From: Streptococcus halichoeri
Lineage (GTDB): Bacteria > Bacillota > Bacilli > Lactobacillales > Streptococcaceae
DNA length: 64,000 nucleotides
Reading direction: 5' to 3'
Assembly: GCF_009870755.1 (NCBI RefSeq)
Contig: NZ_WLZU01000006.1
Coordinates: 24,606 to 88,605 of the forward strand
Program-made: the position numbers and the translations under genes
Shown: positions 52,385 to 60,434 of the stretch, piece after piece
Position numbering within the stretch: position 1 is the first letter of the stretch
Layout of the letters: every line of letters begins with the position of its first letter
The notes under the pieces: model-generated
What the model was told of the DNA's origin: nothing
Seen by the model: only the letters and a program-made list of their open reading frames with translations
Database searches by the model: none

Positions 52385-52490
52385 TAGCCGACAATTCCTG
52401 AGGCAGCCCGCTGACGCTTGGCGACTTTAGCCGGCAACTCCTGCCAAGACAAGTCGGTAATTTCCGGGGAGTTTCAGCCGGCAATTACTC
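52385..52490. repeat. Degenerate 16-bp repeat cluster
   Basis: Copies at 52385-52400 (TAGCCGACAATTCCTG), 52428-52443 (TAGCCGGCAACTCCTG) and 52475-52490 (CAGCCGGCAATTACTC), with a weaker one near 52452-52467. Spacings are 43 and 47 bases between the clear copies. Confidence 0.7.
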
Positions 52491-52553
52491 AGTGTTTTTG
52501 TGCTTGTCTTCTTTTTTTATAGACTTTGCTTATCACGATGATAGAAAATCACT

Positions 52554-52584
52554 ATTGGGCGAATTACTTTACTTTTGTTATAAT
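52554..52584 (+). promoter_or_regulatory. Promoter of the amino-acid ABC transporter
   Basis: TTGGGC, 18-nt spacer, TATAAT preceded by TG (extended -10). The leader of about 140 nt can form CTTAGC/GCTAAG, TTGCAA/TTGCAA and ATGGCCA/TGGCCAT hairpins. Confidence 0.7.
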
Positions 52585-52730
52585 GACTGTTAAGCTAAAA
52601 AGGAGTTTAACTTAGCATCAGCAAGGAGCTAAGCCCTATTGCAAGCCTTTTAGGCTTTGCAAATACAAATACAATGGCCAACAAATGGCCATGCCTTATT
52701 CTAAGCATATTCGAAAAGGAAAGGATAACT

Positions 52731-53537
52731 ATGCCACTATTATTAATAGGTGCTCACTGGACCTGGTATAGCAAACTTATTGAATGGCTGCCGCATGGCA
52801 AGTTATTTAGCTGGCATGCTGTTTTTGATGCCATCCCAAGCATTGTTGAACGCTTGCCCTTGACAATTGGTCTGACCATTGCTGGGGCATTTGTTGGTTT
52901 GCTGCTGGGCCTCTTATTTGCAGTAGTCAAAATTAATCGCGTACCAGTCTTATATCCCATTCAGGCGGTCTTTGTCAGTTTTTTACGCGGCACTCCGATT
53001 TTAGTGCAACTGATGTTAACCTACTACGGGATTCCTTTATTTCTGAAGTATTTAAATCTTACCTATCAGCTCAACTGGAATATTAATGCTATTCCAGCGG
53101 CCATTTTTGCGATTACAGCCTTTGCTTTTAATGAAGCAGCTTATATGAGTGAAACCATTCGCGCAGCTATTTTAGCAGTCCAACAAGGCGAAATTGAGGC
53201 AGCGCGCAGCTTAGGGATGACCAATCGGCAGGTTTACCAGCGGGTAATCATTCCTAATGCCGCAGTCATTGCCACACCAACCTTGATTAATAGTTTAATT
53301 GGCTTGACAAAGGGAACCTCACTTGCTTTTAATGCTGGGATTGTGGAAATGTTTGCTCAGGCGCAAATTTTAGGTGGGGCAGACTACCGTTATTTTGAGC
53401 GTTATATCTCAGTAGCGATTGTTTACTGGATCATTAGTATTATCATTGAACAAGCAGGAGGAGCCATTGAACGCAAGATGGCCATTCCAGTGCCAAAAGA
53501 AGAGCCACAGACAAGAGCAGGGGGCGAATTGGTATGA
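52731..53537 (+). CDS. Polar amino-acid ABC transporter permease
   Basis: 268-aa permease of the HisMQ/TcyB type. Five membrane segments with the EAA loop EIEAARSLGMTNRQVYQRVIIP. I start at the ATG at 52731 (MPLLLIG) after AAAGGAAAGG; an in-frame ATG at 52674 lacks a site and lies in a hairpin. It is coupled to its ATPase by a 4-nt overlap. No extracellular binding protein gene is adjacent, so it must share one made elsewhere. Cystine or another polar amino acid is likely; substrate not determined. Confidence 0.88.
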   Translation: MPLLLIGAHWTWYSKLIEWLPHGKLFSWHAVFDAIPSIVERLPLTIGLTIAGAFVGLLLGLLFAVVKINRVPVLYPIQAVFVSFLRGTPILVQLMLTYYGIPLFLKYLNLTYQLNWNINAIPAAIFAITAFAFNEAAYMSETIRAAILAVQQGEIEAARSLGMTNRQVYQRVIIPNAAVIATPTLINSLIGLTKGTSLAFNAGIVEMFAQAQILGGADYRYFERYISVAIVYWIISIIIEQAGGAIERKMAIPVPKEEPQTRAGGELV

Positions 53538-54277
53538 TAACGATTAACCATCTACAAAAACAATTTTCAGGGCATAAGGTCTTAGAAGATATTTCCCTAA
53601 CCATTGAAAAAGGCGAAGTCATTGCATTGGTAGGCGCCTCTGGAGCAGGAAAATCGACCTTCTTGAGGAGTTTAAATTATCTGGAAGCGCCTGATAGTGG
53701 CCAGATCACCATTGGTCAAATGACCATTGATTTTGCAAAGATTAGCAAGCCAGAAATCTTGCAGTTGCGCAGAAAATTAGCAATGGTCTTTCAACAATTC
53801 AATTTATTTGAGCGGCGGACGGCTCTGGGAAATGTCAAAGAAGGCTTGCTGGTGGTTAAGAAAATGAGCGATCAAGAAGCCACTCAGATAGCCCGCAAAG
53901 AGCTTTCAAAAGTTGGTTTATCAGATCGGGCTAATTACTATCCCAAGCAGCTCTCTGGTGGTCAAAAGCAGCGTGTTGCTTTAGCGCGTGCGCTAGCCAT
54001 GACCCCTGAGGTGTTGCTCTTAGACGAGCCCACCTCTGCCTTAGATCCTGAGCTGGTAAGTGAGGTTGAAAAGGCCATTCAATTAGCTGCTGAAGCAGGA
54101 CAGACGATGATTTTGGTCAGCCATGACATGGCCTTTGTCGAGCAAGTAGCTGATCGCGTCCTTTTTTTGGACCAAGGACAGATTATTGAAGAAGGTAGCC
54201 CACAGCAATTAATGCGGCAGCCAAAAGAGCAAAGAACCAAAGAATTTTTTGCTAACTACACCAAATCCGCTCTTTAA
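53534..54277 (+). CDS. Polar amino-acid ABC transporter ATPase
   Basis: 247-aa ATPase of the PAAT family. Walker A is GASGAGKST, signature LSGGQKQR, Walker B VLLLDEPTSALDPE, and the H-loop VSHDMAFVEQVADRVLFLDQG matches GlnQ/TcyC-type subunits. Start ATG overlaps the permease stop. Followed by a promoter/hairpin of the next small gene. Confidence 0.92.
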   Translation: MITINHLQKQFSGHKVLEDISLTIEKGEVIALVGASGAGKSTFLRSLNYLEAPDSGQITIGQMTIDFAKISKPEILQLRRKLAMVFQQFNLFERRTALGNVKEGLLVVKKMSDQEATQIARKELSKVGLSDRANYYPKQLSGGQKQRVALARALAMTPEVLLLDEPTSALDPELVSEVEKAIQLAAEAGQTMILVSHDMAFVEQVADRVLFLDQGQIIEEGSPQQLMRQPKEQRTKEFFANYTKSAL

Positions 54278-54289
54278 GTGCTAACTTTT

Positions 54290-54298
54290 TGCTATAAT
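54290..54298 (+). promoter_or_regulatory. Extended -10 of the DUF4059 gene
   Basis: TGCTATAAT, a perfect extended -10, with a hairpin beginning about 6 nt later. Confidence 0.65.
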
Positions 54299-54303
54299 AG
54301 AAG

Positions 54304-54328
54304 AAGTCTAGAATTTCCTAGACTTTTT
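54304..54328 (+). terminator. Hairpin with T-tail after the ATPase gene
   Basis: AAGTCTAG pairs perfectly with CTAGACTT around AATTTC, then TTTCTT. It can end the amino-acid transporter transcript, but it also sits at the 5' end of the transcript from the -10 just upstream. Confidence 0.7.
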
Positions 54329-54376
54329 CTTGTAAGAAAAGCAAGCTCGCAAGGGAGATTACTGAGAAGGTGAGAT

Positions 54377-54601
54377 ATGTTACAGCAAATTTTTAGTCTT
54401 TATATACAAGGGTTACTGATTGCAACGTTTTTAGTGGTAGCGATTTGTGCCCTGTGGACTTTTGTACGGGTGCGCACAAAAAAAGATAAAACAGCCCAAG
54501 AGCGTCAGGCCTTTTTATTAGACATGGTTTTGATTACTATATTAGTAATCCCCATTTTATCCTTTGCCATTATGAGTATTCTCCTAGTAGGAAAGGCATA
54601 A
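54377..54601 (+). CDS. Small membrane protein, DUF4059
   Basis: 74-aa protein with two membrane helices (about residues 9-29 and 50-71) joined by a basic, charged loop with RVRTKKDKTAQERQ. It belongs to DUF4059, a streptococcal family of unknown function, commonly found just upstream of trxB. Start ATG after AAGGTGAGAT (weak site). I infer no function. Confidence 0.8.
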   Translation: MLQQIFSLYIQGLLIATFLVVAICALWTFVRVRTKKDKTAQERQAFLLDMVLITILVIPILSFAIMSILLVGKA

Positions 54602-54604
54602 AAA

Positions 54605-54633
54605 TTGCATAATCATTCAGGCGTTGTTACAAT
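54605..54633 (+). promoter_or_regulatory. Promoter of trxB
   Basis: TTGCAT, exact 17-nt spacer, TACAAT preceded by TG (extended -10); 29 nt before the ATG. Confidence 0.85.
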
Positions 54634-54662
54634 GAAAGCATGATATAAAAAAGGAGAATGAT

Positions 54663-55580
54663 ATGTATGATACGCTAATTGTAGGGTCAGGCCCTGCAGG
54701 GATGACAGCGGCTTTGTATGCGGCCCGTAGTAATCTTAAAGTAGCTATTGTGGAACAAGGTGCACCTGGTGGACAAATGAACAACACCTCTGAGATTGAA
54801 AATTATCCGGGTTATGACCAGATTACAGGACCAGAATTGTCAATGAAAATGTTTGAGCCTCTTGCGAAATTTCAGGTGGAGCATTTATATGGTATCGTTC
54901 AAACTGTTCGTGACCAAGGAAGCTACAAGGAAGTCGTCACAGAAGATAATATCTATCAAGCTAAGACCCTTATTATCGCCACTGGATCTAAATATAAAGT
55001 GCTTGGTGCCAAAGGTGAAGAAGAATACACCAGCCGAGGGGTTTCTTACTGCGCGGTCTGTGATGGGGCCTTCTTTCGTAACCAAGATTTATTGGTTGTG
55101 GGTGGCGGAGATTCCGCAGTTGAAGAAGCAGTTTATTTGACACAGTTTGCTAAATCGGTAACAGTCGTGCACCGGCGTGATCAGCTTCGCGCGCAAGCTA
55201 TTTTACAAGAACGAGCCTTTGCCAACGACAAGATTTCCTTTATCTGGGACTCGGTTGTTGATGACATTCAAGGGAATGCTACTAGGGTTACCAATGTCAC
55301 GTTAAAAAACGTGAAAACTGGCCAAATCAGCAATCACCCATTTGGTGGAGTCTTTATTTATGTCGGCCTTTTACCTGTGACAGCCATGGTAGCGGATCTT
55401 GGCATCACTAATGAGGAAGGTTGGATTGAGACAGATGATCACATGAGGACCACTGTGCCAGGTATTTTTGCCATTGGTGATGTTCGACAAAAGGACCTTC
55501 GACAAATTACCACGGCAGTTGGTGATGGGGCGATAGCTGGACAGGGAGTTTATCACTATTTGCAACAGCTAAATGACTAG
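54663..55580 (+). CDS. trxB: Thioredoxin reductase
   Basis: 305-aa FAD/NADPH enzyme that reduces thioredoxin. FAD-binding GSGPAGMTAALYAAR at the N-terminus, redox pair C130-A-V-C133 followed by D134, NADPH-binding VVGGGDSAVEEA, and the C-terminal FAD motif FAIGDVRQKDLRQI. Start ATG after AAAGGAG. Single unit with its own promoter and terminator. Confidence 0.96.
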   Translation: MYDTLIVGSGPAGMTAALYAARSNLKVAIVEQGAPGGQMNNTSEIENYPGYDQITGPELSMKMFEPLAKFQVEHLYGIVQTVRDQGSYKEVVTEDNIYQAKTLIIATGSKYKVLGAKGEEEYTSRGVSYCAVCDGAFFRNQDLLVVGGGDSAVEEAVYLTQFAKSVTVVHRRDQLRAQAILQERAFANDKISFIWDSVVDDIQGNATRVTNVTLKNVKTGQISNHPFGGVFIYVGLLPVTAMVADLGITNEEGWIETDDHMRTTVPGIFAIGDVRQKDLRQITTAVGDGAIAGQGVYHYLQQLND

Positions 55581-55719
55581 TAACGTGATAAGGTTTGCAT
55601 AATCCCTTGCCATCATTTGGCTCTCTTAGACTTTGAAAAAGCTAATACTTCGCTTAAGCTCTAAGAAAATAAGTGCTTACAGTGGTGAACACTACTTATC
55701 CCAATTAAAAAATGTTAAT

Positions 55720-55769
55720 AACTGCATGACAACTTTGCTTGACAAAGCTTGCTGTCATACAGTTTTTTT
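55720..55769 (+). terminator. Terminator downstream of trxB
   Basis: AACTG-c-ATGACA pairs with TGTCAT-a-CAGTT, with an inner stem possible, followed by seven T. Confidence 0.88.
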
Positions 55770-56135
55770 GATTGAGTTTTTGGGACTTTAACAGCTTATT
55801 ATGGCTAGGGTGAGTGCTTTAACTAATGTTCTTGCTGCTGATGTTTGCTGAGAGGTTTTGTAAGTTTAGACCTTACTTTCTTCATAATGTGCTGCGCTTA
55901 GCTCCCTCTTGTTCACACCATACACTTCCAGCTAATTCCTTTTCCAAATAGCTGTTGTTCCTCAGCACTCTTGTCTTTTGAGGGAGAAACAACTATGGTA
56001 TAACCAAGCTGAATTTAAAGAATAAGTCCTATCAGAACAACTAACTGCATTATAACGATATCAAGAAAAACCATCTAATTAGTAAAAGCTTACTGTCTTT
56101 TTGTCATCTGACTGCTCTGGTCTTGCGACCAAATG

Positions 56136-56164
56136 TTGAAAATATTCTGAAAAACGAGTATAAT
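56136..56164 (+). promoter_or_regulatory. Promoter of the amino-acid permease with CodY-like box
   Basis: TTGAAA, exact 17-nt spacer, TATAAT. The spacer contains AATATTCTGAAAAAC (56141-56155), 12 of 15 matches to the CodY consensus. Confidence 0.75.
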
Positions 56165-56193
56165 AATTATATTTTTAGCGAATGGAGTGTATG

Positions 56194-57591
56194 ATGTCCA
56201 ACAAACAGACACATGAAACAAATGAATCACAAAATGGAATGGTGCGTGGCTTAAAAAATCGCCATGTTCAGCTGATAGCTATCGCAGGAACCATCGGGAC
56301 TGGCTTATTTCTTGGGGCAGGTCGCTCTATTGCCTTGACGGGACCATCTATTATTTTTGTCTATATTATTACAGGCTTCTTTATGTTTTTGATGATGCGC
56401 GCTATCGGTGAGATGCTCTACTATGATCCTGATCAGCATACCTTTATTAACTTTATCAGCAAATACCTAAGTCCAGGTTGGGGACATTTTTCACTCTTGT
56501 CCTACTGGTTATCCTTAGTTTTCATTGGTATGGCTGATATTACGGCAGTTGGCACCTATGTGCAATATTGGTTTCCGACTTGGCCTTCCTGGCTGATTCA
56601 AATTGTTTTCCTGATTATTTTGTCATCGGTCAACCTGATTGCGGTTAAATTTTTTGGAGAAACTGAATTTTGGTTTGCGATGATTAAAATTGTAGCCATT
56701 TTAGCACTGATTGCGACAGCTATTTTTATGATTTTAACAGGCTTTCAAACACCAACAGGCCATGCTAGCCTTGCTAATATCACACGCCATTTTTCATTTT
56801 TTCCAAATGGAAAATTAAAATTTTTGATGGGATTTCAGATGGTTTTCTTTGCCTACCAAGCAATCGAATTTGTAGGTATTACTACTGCTGAAACGGTTAA
56901 TCCACGCAAGGTTTTGCCAAAAGCAATCAAGGATATACCGGTTCGCATTATTGTTTTTTATGTAGGATCTTTGATTTCTATTATGGCCATTGTCCCTTGG
57001 TATGATTTACCAGTAGATAAATCTCCTTTTGTGATGGTTTTTCAATTATTAGGGATAAAATGGGCAGCGGCTTTGATTAACTTTGTCGTGCTTACCTCAT
57101 CGGCTTCTGCTTTAAATTCGGTCCTTTATTCTACCGGTCGCCATCTTTACCAGATTGCCTCAGAATATCCGGTTAGTTTGATGGATAAATTGAAATTCAA
57201 TACCCTATCAAGACAAGGTGTGCCAAGTCGTGCGATTATTGGCTCAGGTTTTATTATTGGTATTTCTGCGCTGATCAGTGTCATTCCAGGTATCTCAGAT
57301 GCCTTTAGTCTGATTGCAGCCTCCTCATCAGGAGTCTATATTGCCATTTATGTGCTTACCATGCTGGCGCACTGGAATTATCGAAAATCGGCTGATTTTT
57401 TGGCAGATGGCTTTCTCATGCCCTATTATCAGGTGATCTCACCTATCACCATGGCCTTTTTCGCCCTGGTCTTTATTTCCTTGTTCCTACAACAATCAAC
57501 CTACATTGGGGCTATCGGTGCAAGTATCTGGATAATCGTTTTTGGGATTTATTGTAATAAGAAATTTAAGCGCAAAGCAGTAGAACTGTAG
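56194..57591 (+). CDS. APC-family amino-acid permease
   Basis: 465-aa secondary transporter of the amino acid-polyamine-organocation family, AAT group (CycA/AnsP/GabP-like). Twelve membrane segments; N-terminal LKNRHVQLIAIAGTIGTGLF with the conserved GxGxGLF-like site. The ATGs at 56182, 56191 and 56194 are all in frame; the last has the best spacing (six nt) from GGAG. Substrate (for example Ala/Ser/Gly or another neutral amino acid) cannot be fixed. Monocistronic, with a perfect terminator, and possibly repressed by CodY. Confidence 0.88.
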   Translation: MSNKQTHETNESQNGMVRGLKNRHVQLIAIAGTIGTGLFLGAGRSIALTGPSIIFVYIITGFFMFLMMRAIGEMLYYDPDQHTFINFISKYLSPGWGHFSLLSYWLSLVFIGMADITAVGTYVQYWFPTWPSWLIQIVFLIILSSVNLIAVKFFGETEFWFAMIKIVAILALIATAIFMILTGFQTPTGHASLANITRHFSFFPNGKLKFLMGFQMVFFAYQAIEFVGITTAETVNPRKVLPKAIKDIPVRIIVFYVGSLISIMAIVPWYDLPVDKSPFVMVFQLLGIKWAAALINFVVLTSSASALNSVLYSTGRHLYQIASEYPVSLMDKLKFNTLSRQGVPSRAIIGSGFIIGISALISVIPGISDAFSLIAASSSGVYIAIYVLTMLAHWNYRKSADFLADGFLMPYYQVISPITMAFFALVFISLFLQQSTYIGAIGASIWIIVFGIYCNKKFKRKAVEL

Positions 57592-57690
57592 AGGGTATTG
57601 GATTAAGCGATTAAGCCACTAGCAACAAAGGGCGGGCTTTTTGCAATGTAAAAATAAACCCGGTGATTGAAACACCTTATCTCATTTTTG

Positions 57691-57723
57691 GAGGTTAGTC
57701 CCGTTTGGGTAACCTCTTTTTTT
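57691..57723 (+). terminator. Terminator of the amino-acid permease gene
   Basis: GAGGTTA pairs with TAACCTC, with inner CCC/GGG, followed by seven T. Confidence 0.9.
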
Positions 57724-57949
57724 ATCCCAAGCCTAATCGTAGGGCCTAGCCAGCTCACTGAGTGGCCTAAATCCTAAGTTTATCAATTGTCCAGGTTGCT
57801 TGCGACGCTAGGGTCTTTAGCTGTGGTCTAAGACTAGTTTTTGCTTTAAGATAATTCCCTGGTCATTTAAGGAGTCGGTTAAGACAAGATCAGTAAACAA
57901 GGAAGTAATACTGTCTTAGTGCTAAGCGGTCAAGCTAATCATACTTTTA

Positions 57950-57958
57950 TGTTATAAT
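57950..57958 (+). promoter_or_regulatory. Promoter of the NAD salvage pair
   Basis: TGTTATAAT, a perfect extended -10, 28 nt before the ATG; -35 poor. Confidence 0.65.
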
Positions 57959-57986
57959 AAGAGCAATAATGAGAAGGAGTCCATAC

Positions 57987-59447
57987 ATGTACAACGATGA
58001 TAGTCTCACACTTCATACTGATCTCTATCAACTTAATATGATGCAAGTTTATTTTGATCAGGGGATTCATGAAAAAAAAGCAGTCTTTGAGCTCTATTTT
58101 CGCAAAGAACCTTTTGATAATGGCTATGCTGTATTTGCAGGCTTACAGCGGATTGTTACCTATTTACAAAATCTGCGTTTTACAGAAAGTGATTTAGCCT
58201 ACCTGCAGGATTTAGGTTATAAGGCTGATTTTTTAGCCTATCTACGGGAGTTCAAATTGGCCTTAACAGTTCGCTCAGCAAAAGAAGGTGATTTAGTTTT
58301 TGCCAATGAGCCTATCGTTCAAGTGGAAGGGCCACTTGGCCAGTGCCAACTGGTTGAAACAGCCTTACTTAATATCGTCAACTTCCAGACTCTGATTGCT
58401 ACTAAAGCTGCGCGGATTCGCTCTGTGATTGACGATGAGCCTTTGCTGGAATTTGGGACACGCCGTGCCCAGGAGCTAGACGCCGCCATCTGGGGAACGC
58501 GAGCAGCAGTAATTGGTGGGGCAGATGCCACCAGTAATGTACGGGCAGGAAAACTTTTTGATATTCCTGTTTCTGGGACGCATGCGCATTCGCTAGTGCA
58601 AACTTATGGCAATGACTACCAAGCCTTTAAAGCTTATGCACATACGCATAAGGACTGTGTTTTTTTAGTTGATACCTATGACACCTTGCGCGTGGGTGTG
58701 CCTACAGCGATTAGGGTTGCTAAAGAACTAGGAGATAGCATTAACTTCCTTGGGGTTCGGCTGGATTCGGGCGACTTGGCTTATCTGTCAAAAAAAGTTC
58801 GCCAGCAGCTAGATGAAGCAGGCTTTCCTGAGGCGAAAATCTATGCTTCCAACGATCTTGATGAAATGACCATCCTTAACTTAAAAATGCAAAAAGCAAA
58901 AATTGATGTTTGGGGTGTGGGCACCAAGCTAATCACGGCATACAACCAGCCAGCCCTAGGAGCCGTTTATAAATTGGTATCCATTGAACAAGAAGATGGC
59001 AGCATGCGTGATACGATTAAGCTATCCAACAATGCAGAGAAAGTCTCTACACCAGGAAAAAAACAAGTATGGCGCATTACCAGTCGGCAAAAAGGCAAAT
59101 CAGAAGGTGATTATATTACCTTTACCGACACAGATGTTACCCAACTAGATGAACTAGAGATGTTTCATCCCACCTACACCTATATTAATAAGACCATCCG
59201 TGATTTTGATGCGGTGCCACTCTTGGTAGATATTTTTGATCAGGGACAATTGGTCTATGACTTGCCTAGTTTGCAAGAAATCAAAACCTACGCTCGCCAA
59301 GAGTTTGATAAGCTTTGGGATGAATACAAACGCATCTTGAATCCTCAAGATTATCCCGTTGATTTGGCACTTGATGTCTGGCAAAATAAGATGACCTTAA
59401 TTGATAAAATTCGCAAAGAAAATCTAAAGAATGGGGAGATCAAATGA
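57987..59447 (+). CDS. pncB: Nicotinate phosphoribosyltransferase
   Basis: 486-aa enzyme of the Preiss-Handler pathway, converting nicotinate and PRPP to nicotinate mononucleotide. [29 protein letters not shown] and [17 protein letters not shown] (phosphate-binding and active-site blocks) are clear. I use the ATG at 57987 (MYNDDSL), seven nt after AGAAGGAG; an ATG six codons upstream overlaps the ribosome-binding site. Overlaps nadE by 4 nt. Confidence 0.94.
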   Translation: MYNDDSLTLHTDLYQLNMMQVYFDQGIHEKKAVFELYFRKEPFDNGYAVFAGLQRIVTYLQNLRFTESDLAYLQDLGYKADFLAYLREFKLALTVRSAKEGDLVFANEPIVQVEGPLGQCQLVETALLNIVNFQTLIATKAARIRSVIDDEPLLEFGTRRAQELDAAIWGTRAAVIGGADATSNVRAGKLFDIPVSGTHAHSLVQTYGNDYQAFKAYAHTHKDCVFLVDTYDTLRVGVPTAIRVAKELGDSINFLGVRLDSGDLAYLSKKVRQQLDEAGFPEAKIYASNDLDEMTILNLKMQKAKIDVWGVGTKLITAYNQPALGAVYKLVSIEQEDGSMRDTIKLSNNAEKVSTPGKKQVWRITSRQKGKSEGDYITFTDTDVTQLDELEMFHPTYTYINKTIRDFDAVPLLVDIFDQGQLVYDLPSLQEIKTYARQEFDKLWDEYKRILNPQDYPVDLALDVWQNKMTLIDKIRKENLKNGEIK

Positions 59448-60268
59448 GTTTACAAGAAGACATTATTCGGACACTAGGAGTCAAACCAGAGGTTGATCCT
59501 GTCCTTGAAATACGAAAAACACTGGACTTTTTAAAATCCTACCTTATCAAGCATCCTTTCCTTAAGACTTATGTGCTTGGAATATCTGGCGGCCAAGATT
59601 CAACCCTAGCAGGCAAACTAGCGCAAATGGCAATCGCAGAACTCCGTCAAGAAACTGGCGATGCATCTTACCAATTCATTGCCGTACGCCTCCCTTACGG
59701 AGTACAGGCTGATGAGGCTGATGCCCAAAGAGCCTTAGACTTCATTGCCCCAGATCAGACATTGGTCGTTAATATTAAAGCAGCCGTGGATGCCCAGGTC
59801 GCAGCACTCAAGGCAGCTGGGCTTGTTATTTCTGATTTTAACAAGGGAAATGTCAAAGCCCGCCAACGTATGATTACACAATATGCCATAGCAGGTCAGA
59901 CCAAGGGAGCTGTGATTGGTACCGACCATGCTGCTGAAAATGTCACTGGTTTCTTTACAAAATTCGGTGATGGGGCAGCAGACATCCTCCCGCTTTTTCG
60001 CCTTAATAAACGGCAGGGCAAAGCTTTACTTGCTAAGCTTGGTGCCCCTCGTGCCCTTTATGAAAAGGTTCCGATTGCAGACTTGGAGGAAGAGCGACCT
60101 GGCCTAGCTGATGAAGTAGCACTTGGAGTTTCCTATCAAGACATTGACGACTATCTAGAAGGGAAACAGGTAAGTGCTAAAGCCCAAGCAACCATTGAAT
60201 CCTGGTGGCTAAAAGGTCAACATAAGCGTCATCTACCGATCACTTTATTTGATGATTTTTGGAAATAA
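59444..60268 (+). CDS. nadE: NAD synthetase, ammonia-dependent
   Basis: 274-aa NAD+ synthase completing nicotinate salvage. The PP-loop SGGQDS (residues 48-53) binds ATP, and the [22 protein letters not shown] block is the family signature. There is no glutaminase domain, so it uses free ammonia, as in B. subtilis NadE. Start ATG overlaps the stop of pncB. Confidence 0.95.
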   Translation: MSLQEDIIRTLGVKPEVDPVLEIRKTLDFLKSYLIKHPFLKTYVLGISGGQDSTLAGKLAQMAIAELRQETGDASYQFIAVRLPYGVQADEADAQRALDFIAPDQTLVVNIKAAVDAQVAALKAAGLVISDFNKGNVKARQRMITQYAIAGQTKGAVIGTDHAAENVTGFFTKFGDGAADILPLFRLNKRQGKALLAKLGAPRALYEKVPIADLEEERPGLADEVALGVSYQDIDDYLEGKQVSAKAQATIESWWLKGQHKRHLPITLFDDFWK

Positions 60269-60271
60269 GCA

Positions 60272-60310
60272 AAAAGACAGTTAGTCTCCTAAAACTAACT
60301 GTCTTTTCTT
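60272..60310. terminator. Terminator of nadE
   Basis: Perfect 14-bp stem AAAAGACAGTTAGT/ACTAACTGTCTTTT around an 8-nt loop, then CTT. Located between convergent genes. Confidence 0.9.
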
Positions 60311-60349
60311 ACTATTTCAGCTCATGTATCCCAATGAAAAAATGTCCTA

Positions 60350-60386
60350 AAAAAGAATTCAGCTCTAAAACTGAATTCTTTTTGGC
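60350..60386. terminator. Terminator of pbp1A
   Basis: Perfect 13-bp stem AAAAAGAATTCAG/CTGAATTCTTTTT around CTCTAAAA. On the minus strand it ends in six T, serving pbp1A. Confidence 0.9.
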
Positions 60387-60434
60387 TTAGTCGTTCTGCA
60401 TTCTCACAGACAACTCTGAGATTGGCTGGCTTAC

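Larger units (their letters stand above)
51779..52730. other. 952-base intergenic region with repeats and possible sRNA
   Basis: Longest gene-free stretch. It begins with two imperfect direct repeats (51802-51825 and 51849-51872, offset 47). Next comes a structured segment: hairpin GAGTAGA/TCTACTC (52033-52055), long-range pair GGCCTTA/TAAGGCC (52077-52121) and a strong terminator (52148-52181), which together could be a small RNA. It also carries degenerate repeats of the form TAGCCGGCAAYTCCTG (52385-52490). Last is the promoter and a folded 140-nt leader of the amino-acid transporter. Minus-strand open frames at 51950-52222 and 52230-52484 have no recognisable family or ribosome-binding site and are not called. 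Confidence 0.55.
55581..56193. other. Intergenic region between trxB and the permease
   Basis: 613 bases. Contains the trxB-side terminator at 55720-55769 and the permease promoter at 56136-56164. The 370 bases between have no supported gene; a 16-codon frame at 55801 lacks a ribosome-binding site. Confidence 0.65.
57592..57986. other. Intergenic region before the NAD salvage pair
   Basis: 395 bases with the permease terminator near the start and the next promoter at the end. An inverted repeat TAAGACA (57880-57886) / TGTCTTA (57912-57918) lies 35 bases before the -10 and might bind a regulator. No gene. Confidence 0.65.

Noticed and set aside
51950..52484. Two minus-strand open frames (90 and 84 codons)
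   Set aside because: No family recognised, no ribosome-binding site, and they run across the terminator hairpin and the degenerate repeats.
55801..55851. 16-codon frame between trxB and the permease
   Set aside because: No ribosome-binding site and length within chance expectation.
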